A stretch of 64,000 nt of DNA from JAJAZB01 sp964244295. Its GTDB lineage: Bacteria > Bacteroidota > Bacteroidia > Cytophagales > Spirosomataceae. A program made the translations under genes and the position numbers. The notes under the pieces were generated by a model. The model did not search any database. It was not told the DNA's origin and saw only the letters and a program-made list of their open reading frames with translations. This document shows, piece by piece, positions 9,782 to 17,214 of the stretch; positions within the stretch are counted from its first letter, which is position 1, and every line of letters begins with the position of its first letter. The stretch spans positions 146,259 through 210,258 of the forward strand of contig CAXTIG010000004.1 of NCBI GenBank assembly GCA_964244295.1. Reading direction: 5' to 3'.

Positions 9782-9878
9782 CTGTCATCCAGAGCGCAGC
9801 GAAGGACCTTTCGCCCCTGACCTGTGAACTGGTTGAAAGACCACCGCGAAAGGTCCTTCGCTGCGCTCTGGATGACAG
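9782..9878. repeat. REP-like palindromic element, copy 1
   Basis: Perfect 33-bp inverted arms (9782-9814 and 9846-9878; outer end CTGTCATCCAGAGCGCAGCG) flank a 31-base loop. The same arm sequence recurs at 29192-29286 with a different loop, so this is a dispersed repeat, not just a terminator. It lies between guaB and the PPC-domain gene. Confidence 0.85.
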
Positions 9879-9928
9879 TCTGGAATTTTATCATAAAAAC
9901 CGGTGGGCTGACTCTTTAAATTCACCCC

Positions 9929-10429
9929 ATGAAAAACCCCGGCCTCCTCTTTTCCTGTTTCCTATTTCTCACCTCCTGCCTCTCCCTCCACCCCACCTTC
10001 GCCCAACGCATGGAAACCTCCCCGATGACCACCGTGGCCCTGCGACTGGGGCCGGGTCAGGATTTAAAAACCGAGTTGGAGGCCTTCGTCAAACGCAACA
10101 ACCTCGCCGCCGTGAGCGTGCTCACCTGCGTGGGCAGCCTTACGAAAGTGCCCCTGCGCTACGCCAACCAGGAAACCTACGAGGTGTTGACGGGCCATTT
10201 TGAAATCATCACGCTGACGGGAATGCTCTCGGCCCAGTCCGGCTCGCACCTGCACCTGGCCGTGTCCGACAGCACGGGGCGCACGGTGGGCGGGCACTTC
10301 GGCGAGGGGTCGGCGGTGTACACCACGGCGGAAATCCTGCTGGGGATTCTGCCCGCTTACCGGTTTACGCGGGAACTGGACCCGAAATCGGGGTACCGGG
10401 AGTTGGTGATTCAGAAGAAATCGCGGTGA
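9929..10429 (+). CDS. Secreted PPC/DUF296-domain protein
   Basis: This 166-residue protein has an N-terminal signal (LLFSCFLFLTSCLSLHPTFAQ). The rest is a PPC domain (DUF296; plants and prokaryotes conserved): LRLGPGQDLKTELEAFVKRN, AAVSVLTCVGSLTKVPLRYA, the FEIITLTGMLSAQ strand, GSHLHLAVSDSTGRTVGGHF with the family His residues, and ILLGILPAYRFTRELDPKSG. The domain forms trimers and in plants is fused to AT-hooks. Bacterial versions are usually cytoplasmic with unknown role. Export of this copy by a signal peptide makes DNA binding unlikely. Confidence 0.85.
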   Translation: MKNPGLLFSCFLFLTSCLSLHPTFAQRMETSPMTTVALRLGPGQDLKTELEAFVKRNNLAAVSVLTCVGSLTKVPLRYANQETYEVLTGHFEIITLTGMLSAQSGSHLHLAVSDSTGRTVGGHFGEGSAVYTTAEILLGILPAYRFTRELDPKSGYRELVIQKKSR

Positions 10430-10448
10430 CCTCGGTGAAAAACAAAAA

Positions 10449-10477
10449 CCCCGCGAGAGTTCTAAACTCTCGCGGGG
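10449..10477. terminator. Bidirectional terminator between PPC gene and rpmE2
   Basis: A 13-bp perfect stem (CCCCGCGAGAGTT/AACTCTCGCGGGG, loop CTA) stands between the convergent genes. On the minus strand it is followed by GGTTTTTGTTTTT, so it best serves rpmE2. Confidence 0.85.
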
Positions 10478-10499
10478 CTGAGGCCGAAACCCGAAGACC

Positions 10500-10745
10500 T
10501 TACTTCTTCTGCGCGTAGCGCTTGTTGAACTTGTCCACGCGGCCTGCCGTGTCGAGCAACACGTTTTTGCCGGTGTAGAAGGGGTGCGATTGGGAGCTAA
10601 CCTCCACCTTGACGACGGGGTAGGTTTTGCCTTCAAATTCGACGGTTTCGCGCGTCTGTACCGTCGAACGGGTCACGAACTTGTAGTCGGACGACAGGTC
10701 CCAGAACACCACGTCCCGGTACTCGGGATGAATGCCGCTTTTCAT
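10500..10745 (-). CDS. rpmE2: 50S ribosomal protein L31 type B
   Basis: This 81-residue bL31 starts MKSGIHPEYRDVVFWD and contains FVTRSTVQT, YPVVKVEVSSQSHPFYTGK and the C-terminal GRVDKFNKRYAQKK. It lacks the CxxC zinc-binding cysteines, the feature of the type B (C-minus) paralog that replaces zinc L31 under zinc limitation. Many Bacteroidota carry only this form. It is divergent from nrdA and has its own promoter and terminator. Confidence 0.96.
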   Translation of the reverse strand: MKSGIHPEYRDVVFWDLSSDYKFVTRSTVQTRETVEFEGKTYPVVKVEVSSQSHPFYTGKNVLLDTAGRVDKFNKRYAQKK

Positions 10746-10789
10746 GGTTGTTTATCGGATTGGAAATGAGTTGCTTAAGAAACGGGCTG

Positions 10790-10797
10790 CAAAGATA
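10790..10797 (-). promoter_or_regulatory. rpmE2 promoter -7 box
   Basis: On the minus strand TATCTTTG matches the Bacteroidota -7 consensus TAnnTTTG exactly, 45 bases before the rpmE2 ATG. Confidence 0.6.
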
Positions 10798-11124
10798 GGC
10801 CGTTTTTTTAGTTCAGCCAAGCGATTCGCGGGCTTTGTGTCCAATGAAAATTTGGCCCAAAATCGGGCTATATTTTTTGCCAAAATTTTTTCGGGAATCG
10901 TCCTTTTCGCTCGTTTCCTAAGCGGTTGGGTCTGACCTTTTTCCCGAATCGAGGCTTTAGATTTTTCCCAGAATGCCCGTTCGGGAGCGCCTGCGGGTCG
11001 AACCTTCGCCGCCGCCGAGGGGTTGACCCGAAGGAGAATTTAACACTAACTTAACATCCGAAAACCCGCTGTTGAACGATTTTTTCAACCCTATCTCCCT
11101 CAAACGCTCAACTCCATCTTGCTT
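10798..11124. other. Intergenic region between rpmE2 promoter and nrdA
   Basis: About 330 bp without a supported gene. It is AT-rich near rpmE2 and holds two runs like TTTTTTCGGGAATCG. Nothing I recognise as a riboswitch is visible. It must contain the nrdA promoter, but no convincing -33/-7 pair was found. Confidence 0.4.
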
Positions 11125-13599
11125 ATGTACGTCATCAAACGCGACGGTCGGCGGGAATCCGTGAAATTTGATAAAATCACGGCCCGCATCGAAAAACTCT
11201 GCTACGGCCTCGACCCCACCTTCGTCCAGCCCGTGGAAGTAGCCATGAAAGTGGTCGCCGGCATCTACGACGGCGTCAGCACCGCCGAACTCGACAACCT
11301 GGCCGCCGAAACGGCCGCGTCGATGACCACCCGCCACCCCGATTACGCCATTCTGGCGGCGCGGGTGGCCGTTTCCAACCTTCATAAAAATACCCAGAAG
11401 TCGTTTTCGGGCACCATCAAGCGCCTCTACACCTACGTAGACCCGAAAACCGGCGAGAACGCCTCGCTGATTGCGAAGGAAGTGTACAACGCGGTGAAAA
11501 AACACGCCGCCCTGCTCGATTCGAGCATCATTTACGACCGCGACTACGGCTACGACTATTTTGGCTACAAAACCCTGGAGAAGTCGTACCTGCTGAAACT
11601 GGACGGCAAAATTGCCGAGCGGCCCCAGCATATGCTCATGCGCGTGGCCGTGGGCATTCACCACACCAACATCGAGGCGGCCGTCGAAACCTACAATTTG
11701 CTCAGCGAAAAGTGGTTTACCCACGCCACGCCCACGCTGTTCAACGCCGGTACGCCCAAGCCGCAGATGTCGAGTTGCTTTTTGCTCACGATGAAAAGCG
11801 ACAGCATCGAGGGCATTTACGACACGCTCAAGCAAACGGCCAAAATCTCGCAGTCGGCGGGGGGAATCGGGTTGAGCATCCACAACATCCGGGCGACGGG
11901 TACCTACATCAAAGGCACCAACGGCACGAGCAACGGCATCATCCCGATGTTGAAGGTGTTTAACGACACCGCCCGCTACGTGGACCAGGGCGGCGGCAAG
12001 CGCAAAGGCTCGTTTGCCGTGTACATCGAACCCTGGCACGCCGATATTTTCGATTTCCTGCACCTGAAGCGCAACCATGGCAAGGAAGAAAACCGCGCCC
12101 GCGATTTGTTCTACGCCCTCTGGATTCCGGATTTGTTCATGAAACGCGTCGAAGACAACGACGTCTGGACGCTGATGTGCCCCCACGAATGCCCCGGCCT
12201 GGCCGATTGCCACGGCGAGGAATTCGAGGCGCTGTACACGAAGTACGAGCGCGAAGGCAAGGGCCGCAAAACGGTGAAGGCGCAGGATTTGTGGTTCGAG
12301 GTGCTCGAATCGCAGACCGAGACCGGCACGCCGTATATGCTTTTCAAAGACGCCGCCAACAAGAAATCGAACCAGCAGAACCTCGGCACCATCAAGTCGT
12401 CGAACCTCTGCACGGAAATCATCGAGTATACCGCCGAAGACGAAGTGGCCGTGTGTAACCTCGCCTCGCTGGCGCTGCCCAAGTTTATCGAGAAAAACGA
12501 GCGCGGCTTCCTGGCTTTCAACCACGAAAAACTCGCTGAGGTGACGCGGGTGGCGACGAAGAACCTCAACAAAATCATCGACCTCAACTACTACCCCGTG
12601 GAGGAGGCTCGCCGCTCGAACATGCGCCACCGGCCCATCGGCCTCGGCGTGCAGGGTTTGGCCGATGCCTTCGTGATGCTGCGGATGCCCTTCGAGAGCG
12701 ACGAAGCCCGGCAGTTGAACATCGATATTTTCGAGACCATCTACTTCGCCGCGATGACGGCCTCGATGGAGGAAGCCAAAAAACACGGCGCGTACGAAAC
12801 CTTCAAAGGCTCGCCGCTCTCGCAGGGCAAGTTCCAGTTCGACCTCTGGGGCGTGAAGCCGGAGTCGGGGCGGTATGATTGGGAAAATCTGCGTCAGCAG
12901 GTGGTGAAGCACGGCGCGCGCAACTCGCTGCTGCTGGCCCCGATGCCGACGGCCTCGACGAGCCAGATTCTGGGCAACAACGAGTGCTTCGAGCCGTTCA
13001 CCTCCAACATTTACGTGCGCCGGGTGCTGTCGGGCGAGTTTGTGGTGGTGAACAAGTACCTGCTCAAAGACCTCGTGAAGCTGAACTTGTGGAACGACGG
13101 GATGAAAAACAAACTCATCGCCCACAACGGCTCGGTGCAGGCCATCACCGAAATCCCCGCCCACATCCGCGAACTGTACAAAACGGTGTGGGAAATCAAG
13201 CAAAAGACCATCATCGACATGGCCGCCGACCGGGGCGCGTACATCTGCCAGAGCCAGTCGCTGAACATCCACATTCAGGACCCCAACTTTGGCAAGCTCA
13301 CCTCCATGCACTTCTACGCCTGGAAAAAGGGCCTCAAAACGGGCATGTACTACCTGCGCACCAAAGCCGCCGCCGACGCCATCAAGTTTACGGTGGAGCC
13401 GCAGGCCGAAACCCTCCTGCAACCCGTGGTGGACGAAGCCGTGGCCGAGAAGGAAATGAACTACCTCGCCACCCCCCAGGCCCAGGCCGCCCTCGCCTCC
13501 GAATCGCCCGCCCAAACCTGGGTCGAAGAAGACCAGAAGTGGCAGGACCTGAGCTGCTCGCTGGATGACCCGGAAGGGTGTGAGGCGTGTGGGTCGTGA
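11125..13599 (+). CDS. nrdA: Class I ribonucleoside-diphosphate reductase, large subunit
   Basis: NrdA reduces ribonucleoside diphosphates to deoxy forms. The 824-residue protein opens with an ATP-cone (MYVIKRDGRRESVKFDKITA, ~1-95), the allosteric activity site. Catalytic cysteines are all visible: Cys 218 (MSSCFLL), Cys 429 (NLCTEI) and Cys 444 (AVCNLASL), plus the C-terminal redox pair in PEGCEACGS (Cys 819/822). The NNECFEPFTSNIYVRRVLSGEF and MPTASTSQILG signatures are intact. The radical-generating small subunit nrdB is absent from both sides, so it must be encoded elsewhere. The ATG at 11125 is chosen over a TTG two codons earlier. Confidence 0.97.
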   Translation: MYVIKRDGRRESVKFDKITARIEKLCYGLDPTFVQPVEVAMKVVAGIYDGVSTAELDNLAAETAASMTTRHPDYAILAARVAVSNLHKNTQKSFSGTIKRLYTYVDPKTGENASLIAKEVYNAVKKHAALLDSSIIYDRDYGYDYFGYKTLEKSYLLKLDGKIAERPQHMLMRVAVGIHHTNIEAAVETYNLLSEKWFTHATPTLFNAGTPKPQMSSCFLLTMKSDSIEGIYDTLKQTAKISQSAGGIGLSIHNIRATGTYIKGTNGTSNGIIPMLKVFNDTARYVDQGGGKRKGSFAVYIEPWHADIFDFLHLKRNHGKEENRARDLFYALWIPDLFMKRVEDNDVWTLMCPHECPGLADCHGEEFEALYTKYEREGKGRKTVKAQDLWFEVLESQTETGTPYMLFKDAANKKSNQQNLGTIKSSNLCTEIIEYTAEDEVAVCNLASLALPKFIEKNERGFLAFNHEKLAEVTRVATKNLNKIIDLNYYPVEEARRSNMRHRPIGLGVQGLADAFVMLRMPFESDEARQLNIDIFETIYFAAMTASMEEAKKHGAYETFKGSPLSQGKFQFDLWGVKPESGRYDWENLRQQVVKHGARNSLLLAPMPTASTSQILGNNECFEPFTSNIYVRRVLSGEFVVVNKYLLKDLVKLNLWNDGMKNKLIAHNGSVQAITEIPAHIRELYKTVWEIKQKTIIDMAADRGAYICQSQSLNIHIQDPNFGKLTSMHFYAWKKGLKTGMYYLRTKAAADAIKFTVEPQAETLLQPVVDEAVAEKEMNYLATPQAQAALASESPAQTWVEEDQKWQDLSCSLDDPEGCEACGS

Positions 13600-13615
13600 G
13601 AAAACCGAATGGATG

Positions 13616-13651
13616 ACAAACCCCGGTTTCCAGATGGTAACCGGGGTTTGT
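13616..13651 (+). terminator. nrdA terminator-like hairpin
   Basis: A 13-bp perfect stem, ACAAACCCCGGTT (13616-13628) with AACCGGGGTTTGT (13639-13651), has a 10-base loop and lies 17 bases after the nrdA stop. No long T-run follows. Confidence 0.65.
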
Positions 13652-13696
13652 GCGTTCAAATACCAGTTTCTCTCCTAAAACCCTGCCTTCCACACG

Positions 13697-14137
13697 ATGA
13701 AATTAGACCAGTACGAGGTTGATTTTTCTGAGTACCATACAGATTACGAATTTGTGAGTGTTGGCAAGCGGGGAACCATCGTAAAAATTGTCCAGTATAC
13801 CAAGTTGAGCTACTCCAATTGGTACAACTTGGGTTTTGGAGACAAAGACCCAGAAACCGGGGAATGGGACGATATAACGGTGTCTGACAATGGAGACGAT
13901 GAAAAAGTACTGGCAACAGTGGGAGCAACTGCCATTGATTTTCTTGACTGGCATCCAGAGACCACTATTTTTGCTACGGGCAGCACGCCAGTTCGTACGC
14001 GGAAGTACCAAATGGGTTTGAACCGCATTCACGGCGCGCTTACTGAAGGCTACGACGTGCAAGGTTTCGTGGGCGGACAGTGGCAGCCGTTTGAACGAAA
14101 TACGAACTACGAAGCGTTTTTGATGAGCAAAAAATAA
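13697..14137 (+). CDS. DUF6934-like protein (146 aa)
   Basis: This is a 146-residue soluble protein without signal or membrane segment. The order of motifs (RGTIVKIVQYTKL, YNLGFGDKDPETGEWDD, SDNGDDEKVLATVGATAIDF, IFATGSTPVRTRKYQMGLNR, WQPFERNTNYEAFLM) matches what I recall of DUF6934, a Bacteroidota family of unknown function. A 56-residue gene starts 16 bases downstream, an arrangement like a two-component toxin-antitoxin or immunity module. Biochemical function is unknown. Confidence 0.65.
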   Translation: MKLDQYEVDFSEYHTDYEFVSVGKRGTIVKIVQYTKLSYSNWYNLGFGDKDPETGEWDDITVSDNGDDEKVLATVGATAIDFLDWHPETTIFATGSTPVRTRKYQMGLNRIHGALTEGYDVQGFVGGQWQPFERNTNYEAFLMSKK

Positions 14138-14153
14138 CGTGTACCTTCCTGCT

Positions 14154-14324
14154 ATGAAAACGAAAGAACTGCGTACGCCGTCGATTCGGTTGCCGAAGAT
14201 GACGCATAACCCCCGGCTGGACGAAGAGTATAGCGGGAAGGTGCTTTTTCCTAAAAAGCTGGCCCAAGCCGAAGAGTTTCTGAAAAAACACGGGCTACCC
14301 AAAGATTCGGAGTCGAAGAAGTAA
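14154..14324 (+). CDS. Small partner protein with one VLFPxKLAQA motif (56 aa)
   Basis: This 56-residue basic protein follows the DUF6934-like gene after 16 bases and is probably cotranscribed. Its C-terminal ~35 residues (NPRLDEEYSGKVLFPKKLAQ then AEEFLKKHGLP) are clearly homologous to both halves of the 105-residue protein at 15025. No known domain is recognised. An upstream GTG at 14139 would add five residues. Confidence 0.6.
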   Translation: MKTKELRTPSIRLPKMTHNPRLDEEYSGKVLFPKKLAQAEEFLKKHGLPKDSESKK

Positions 14325-14394
14325 CGTGCCCCCAACCTTTTGCGCAAAAAATTAGCGCGAACTTTTTGGCAGGTAGCCGGTTTTTAGCCAGTTT

Positions 14395-14450
14395 TGCCAA
14401 AAGCCCTTCCCATGTACGCGCTTCCGCGTACATGGGAAGGGCTTTTGGCA
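14395..14450. repeat. 26-bp perfect palindrome with 4-base loop
   Basis: Arms 14395-14420 and 14425-14450 are perfect reverse complements (TGCCAAAAGCCCTTCCCATG outward) around CTTC, followed by TTTT. It can act as a terminator for the DUF6934 pair, but is far longer than needed. Confidence 0.8.
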
Positions 14451-14505
14451 TTTTAACCTTGAACTTGTGTTTTTCAACCAAATGCCTGCGCAGGCAGGGA
14501 CTCAG

Positions 14506-14913
14506 ATGAAAAGAATTCTTTACTTTTTCCTCCTCACTCTACTCGGGTGCCAAAAAGGGGAAGACTCTCAACCGAAAATTGAACCTAAACTTGATGATGA
14601 AGTTACGACAGTGGTATTGAAGGCAGCGACAGCTCGCGCTGGTTTAGACCAAGCTGGTTTTAAGACTACATCAAAAACCGGACTAATCACGTTGCAGGAA
14701 GCTAAAGACTTTGAAAGTAAGAATCCGACTCTTATTGATTTTATCACGGAAGGCAAGAAGGTGTATCGAGGAGCGATTGTCTCTCAAACTCGGTCATTAT
14801 TTTGGTTAGTTTATCCTGAAAGTTCGACACTGTTGCATGTGAGGGCTTTCGCAATGGTAGGCAATACCACCGCTACGACCGATGTGGTCGCCGAATTTGA
14901 CTACGCTAAGTGA
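14506..14913 (+). CDS. Small hypothetical lipoprotein (135 aa)
   Basis: The ATG at 14506 begins a lipoprotein signal (MKRILYFFLLTLLGC, Cys 15). The 120-residue mature part is acidic at first (KGEDSQPKIEPKLDDE) and then mixed, with no family I recognise. It has its own terminator downstream. The upstream in-frame ATG at 14467 would put 13 residues before the signal and is less likely. The role of its place in the small-gene island is unclear. Confidence 0.6.
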   Translation: MKRILYFFLLTLLGCQKGEDSQPKIEPKLDDEVTTVVLKAATARAGLDQAGFKTTSKTGLITLQEAKDFESKNPTLIDFITEGKKVYRGAIVSQTRSLFWLVYPESSTLLHVRAFAMVGNTTATTDVVAEFDYAK

Positions 14914-14943
14914 CTCCCCAACTGGCGCAAGTCTATGTTGATG

Positions 14944-14978
14944 AAAGGCTCAGGTTTGCAACCTGGGCCTTTCTTTTT
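14944..14978 (+). terminator. Terminator after the small lipoprotein
   Basis: Stem AAAGGCTCAGGTT (14944-14956) pairs with AACCTGGGCCTTT (14960-14972) with one wobble; a T-rich tract follows. Confidence 0.75.
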
Positions 14979-15024
14979 AGCAGTTTTCAACTGCGTTTCC
15001 GTCGTTAAAACCATTTCTAAAATC

Positions 15025-15342
15025 ATGGAAAAAAAGCAACGAAACTCTCGGAAGGCTACGGCTAACTCTTCTGCTGATTGGCTAGTAACGATGAACCCTT
15101 CCCTAGGCAAAGGCCCCCTTCCGCCCGTGATTCAAGCCAAACTGGACAAGGCCAACGAAACGCTGGCACGGGTGGGTTTGCCCAAACCCGAATTGCTGCA
15201 AAGCGGTTTGACCGAGACAATTATCGACCCAAACCTGGAGGAAAAGCTCGGCAACCGAGTGTTGTTTCCCGAAAAGCTGGCCCAAGCCAACGAAGACTTG
15301 AAAAAGTATGGTATGCCCAACGAGTCGCAGTGGACGAAGTAA
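15025..15342 (+). CDS. Protein with two tandem VLFPxKLxxA-type motifs (105 aa)
   Basis: From the ATG at 15025 this is a 105-residue soluble protein. Residues ~28-63 (NPSLGKGPLPPVIQAKLDKA ... RVGLP) and ~72-105 (DPNLEEKLGNRVLFPEKLAQ ... KYGMP) are two copies of one ~35-residue motif. The second copy is very close to the C-terminus of the 56-residue protein at 14154. The pattern is roughly (N/D)PxL, a hydrophobic patch, KLxxAnExL and GLP. No function is known. No second DUF6934 gene is next to it, so it may be an orphan paralog of the partner. Confidence 0.6.
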   Translation: MEKKQRNSRKATANSSADWLVTMNPSLGKGPLPPVIQAKLDKANETLARVGLPKPELLQSGLTETIIDPNLEEKLGNRVLFPEKLAQANEDLKKYGMPNESQWTK

Positions 15343-15354
15343 CCGCTTGGTAAA

Positions 15355-15382
15355 ATCATGTTGCTGGCATCAGCAACATGAT
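15355..15382. terminator. 12-bp hairpin after the two-motif protein
   Basis: ATCATGTTGCTG and CAGCAACATGAT are perfect complements around GCAT, 12 bases after the stop codon. There is no T-run on either side. Confidence 0.5.
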
Positions 15383-15386
15383 GAAA

Positions 15387-15566
15387 TCAATCAGGCGCGG
15401 GTGTCGATTTCTACACTTTTCTGGCCTCTTCCCGTAATTCATTCGGAACTTCCACGCGTTAGATGACTTCGCGGGCACGGGCCGTTTTCTGCTCGAAAAA
15501 GGGCTGGTAGTTGCCCGGCGCGTAGGTTTGGGGAGCGGGCTTATCCGAATCGCGTTTTTACTTCAT
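15387..15566 (-). pseudogene. Decayed 59-codon gene with three in-frame stops
   Basis: Reading from the ATG at 15566 gives protein-like text, KRDSDKPAPQTYAPGNYQPF then FEQKTARAREVI and RVEVPNELREEARKV, ending at TGA 15387. It is broken by TAA at codon 3, TAA at codon 36 and TAG at codon 52. Each stop is one C-to-T step from a Gln codon (CAA/CAG), suggesting an intact ancestor. No family is recognised. It lies just downstream of, and on the same strand as, the PIN-domain pair. Confidence 0.45.
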
Positions 15567-15605
15567 TTTCGTGCAAATAAAGTCAGGCGCTTAATTTTGC
15601 TTCAA

Positions 15606-15788
15606 TCAGGCTGATACATCCTTCGCCCGTTTCGCCTGTTGTTTCTGGCGGATGCTTGCCACGGTTGCCGCCGTCTGCCGGTGAATTTCGGCCAGTTGCG
15701 CTTCGATGGGTAAGTCTTTCAAGGCCTCGAAGGCTTTTTCTTTCCACTCCCACACCTCGGTTTGAGATTTTGAAATTTTAGGTTCCAT
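15606..15788 (-). CDS. Small helical protein overlapping the PIN gene (60 aa)
   Basis: This is a 60-residue charged helical protein (MEPKISKSQTEVWEWKEKAF ... EIHRQTAATVASIRQKQQAK). Its start overlaps the last 11 bases of the PIN-domain gene, implying translational coupling. Size, charge and overlap suggest the antitoxin of this PIN toxin, although most VapBC modules place the antitoxin first. No DNA-binding motif is evident. Confidence 0.55.
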   Translation of the reverse strand: MEPKISKSQTEVWEWKEKAFEALKDLPIEAQLAEIHRQTAATVASIRQKQQAKRAKDVSA

Positions 15789-16269
15789 AGCCAGTTAATT
15801 CGGTTGGGGTGATGATGCGCAGGGGATGCGAGTAGCCAAGTTCGGCATTCAGCGCCAGAACGCGGCGTTCGCGGTTGACGTTCGCCAGGTGTTTGAAATT
15901 CCAACTCACCAGGTAATCCAGTTCGTGAACCACACAAAACGCGACGTGCAACGCATCGAGCAATTTCTTCGGCGGCATCACGCCCCAGTCGAGGTACTGC
16001 CGGGCCAGTAATCCGACCTTCGTGAAATCGCGTACCGGCCTGAGTTCAATTGGATACTCCGTCAATACGTTCAGCAGGCGCTCCCGCTCAGTCTGGTCAG
16101 CCACCTGATTGATTTCCTGAATGACGTACTCCGAAACGCAGACTTCGTAAAAACCCAGTTTCACGAAGTTCTCGAAGAAATCGACCGTGATTTCCTGCTT
16201 CTCAGGAGCATCGTCGGCAAACAGAAAGTTGATGACCGACGTGTCGAGGTAAACGGTGGGCTTGGTCAT
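15778..16269 (-). CDS. PIN-domain (VapC-like) nuclease
   Basis: This 163-residue protein begins MTKPTVYLDTSVINFLFAD, the first PIN motif with Asp 9. Acidic residues follow around SEYVIQEINQV and in KKLLDALHVAFCVVHELDYL, and the final Asn/Asp region is VSWNFKHLANV. PIN toxins of the VapC type cleave RNA using these acidic residues and Mg2+. The overlapping 60-residue gene downstream is the likely antitoxin. There is no other VapB-like gene upstream. Confidence 0.8.
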   Translation of the reverse strand: MTKPTVYLDTSVINFLFADDAPEKQEITVDFFENFVKLGFYEVCVSEYVIQEINQVADQTERERLLNVLTEYPIELRPVRDFTKVGLLARQYLDWGVMPPKKLLDALHVAFCVVHELDYLVSWNFKHLANVNRERRVLALNAELGYSHPLRIITPTELTGYGT

Positions 16270-16376
16270 GCGTTGTTAGACCAAACTTACGCTTTTTGTA
16301 TCAAAAGCCTTTGAGCCGGCCTTGACTTGGTTGGGCAGTCCTGCCTCAAAAAATCCGCATTTCCAGTACCTTTGAC

Positions 16377-16384
16377 TAAAACCA
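16377..16384 (+). promoter_or_regulatory. Promoter -7 box for the second toxin-antitoxin module
   Basis: TACCTTTG, a perfect match to TAnnTTTG, ends nine bases before the ATG at 16393, implying an almost leaderless mRNA. Confidence 0.6.
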
Positions 16385-16392
16385 ACGCACGT

Positions 16393-16605
16393 ATGGAAAC
16401 GATTCTGGTCGAAATCCGAAACCCGAAGGCCCGGCAACTGCTCCAGGACTTGGCGGAGTTGGACTTGATTGCCCTCCGGCCCACGCCACAGCAACGCTGG
16501 CAGGCCCTGAGCGCCGAACTGCCCGATGTACCCGATGAGGAAATACCGGAAGCGGAAATTCTGGCTGAGGTGAAGGCGATCCGGCAAATCAACGCACCAG
16601 CCTGA
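16393..16605 (+). CDS. Antitoxin-like protein of a PIN module (70 aa)
   Basis: This 70-residue protein (METILVEIRNPKARQLLQDL then AELDLIALRP) has an N-terminal strand-helix and an acidic C-terminal tail (PDVPDEEIPEAEILAEVKAI), as in antitoxins paired with PIN toxins. Its stop overlaps the ATG of the PIN frame (TGATG). It has a near-perfect -7 promoter box. It appears intact although its toxin is truncated. Confidence 0.65.
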   Translation: METILVEIRNPKARQLLQDLAELDLIALRPTPQQRWQALSAELPDVPDEEIPEAEILAEVKAIRQINAPA

Positions 16606-16802
16606 TGCACCGGGTTATTGTCGATACCAATTTGTGGATTAGTGCGCTCCTAAAAGCACCGTTTCGGCAACGCCTCGAAACGGTGCTTTTTTATTCTGAC
16701 GTGCCGCTACTGAGTAGCCCCACCCTACCCATCCGGCACGCTTCTTTTCGTTGGAAATCGCTGTCGTTTTACGAAGCAGAAAGCGGGCCGACGCGGCCCT
16801 AA
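16605..16802 (+). pseudogene. Truncated PIN-domain toxin
   Basis: The frame starts as a normal PIN toxin (MHRVIVDTNLWISALL with the catalytic Asp, then SDVPLLSSPTL). After ~41 residues it departs into an unrelated tail (IRHASFRWKSLSF) and stops at 65 residues, less than half the usual ~140. The remaining acidic motifs are missing, so it is probably inactive. A perfect 15-bp terminator-like hairpin lies inside the frame at 16652-16690. Confidence 0.65.
16652..16690 (+). terminator. 15-bp hairpin plus T-run inside the truncated toxin
   Basis: AAAAGCACCGTTTCG (16652-16666) pairs perfectly with CGAAACGGTGCTTTT (16676-16690), loop nine bases, then TTATT. It has the form of an intrinsic terminator but overlaps PIN coding sequence. 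Confidence 0.55.
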
Positions 16803-16824
16803 CTCCATCAACCAACCCCTTGCC

Positions 16825-17214
16825 ATGAACGAGAACACCGTAAAAAACGTGGCCCGAATTTTCTTAGGCAGCACGTTGATTTTTGCCGGGCTGAGCCATT
16901 TGACCTTCGCCCGAAAAGCCTTTAAGGCCCAGGTGCCCGATTGGGTGCCGTTGCCCAAAGACGAGACCGTCGTGTATTCGGGCTTGGCTGAAATCGCGCT
17001 GGGCAGCAGTCTGGTGCTGACCGATGAAAAACACCAGGAGGCGGTAGGGAAAGTGGCCGCTGCCTTTTTTACGGCAGTTTTTCCGGGAAATATTTCGCAG
17101 TACGTCAACCGGAGAAGTGCGTTCGGGTTGGACACGGATCGGAAGCGGTTGTTCCGCTTGTTTTTCCAGCCCGTGCTGATTTACTGGGCCTTGAAGAGCA
17201 CGAACACGAAGTAA
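16825..17214 (+). CDS. DoxX-like membrane protein (129 aa)
   Basis: This 129-residue protein has hydrophobic segments of the DoxX family: NVARIFLGSTLIFAGLSHLT near the N-terminus, YSGLAEIALGSSLVLT, a segment around VAAAFFTAVFPGNISQYV, and LFFQPVLIYWAL near the C-terminus. The GLSHLTF and FPGNISQ motifs are typical. DoxX proteins are small inner-membrane proteins linked to redox or quinone functions. It precedes the NAD(P)-binding protein on the same strand with 146 bp between. Confidence 0.8.
   Translation: MNENTVKNVARIFLGSTLIFAGLSHLTFARKAFKAQVPDWVPLPKDETVVYSGLAEIALGSSLVLTDEKHQEAVGKVAAAFFTAVFPGNISQYVNRRSAFGLDTDRKRLFRLFFQPVLIYWALKSTNTK

Noticed and set aside
10732..10935. 67-residue plus-strand frame upstream of nrdA
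   Set aside because: Lies over the rpmE2 promoter; no ribosome-binding or family support.
10957..13659. 900-residue open frame on the minus strand
   Set aside because: Antisense shadow of nrdA; His/Val/Gly-rich text typical of the complement of GC-rich coding sequence.
14251..14481. 76-residue minus-strand frame over the 26-bp palindrome
   Set aside because: Overlaps the small partner gene and the palindrome; no homology or promoter evidence.
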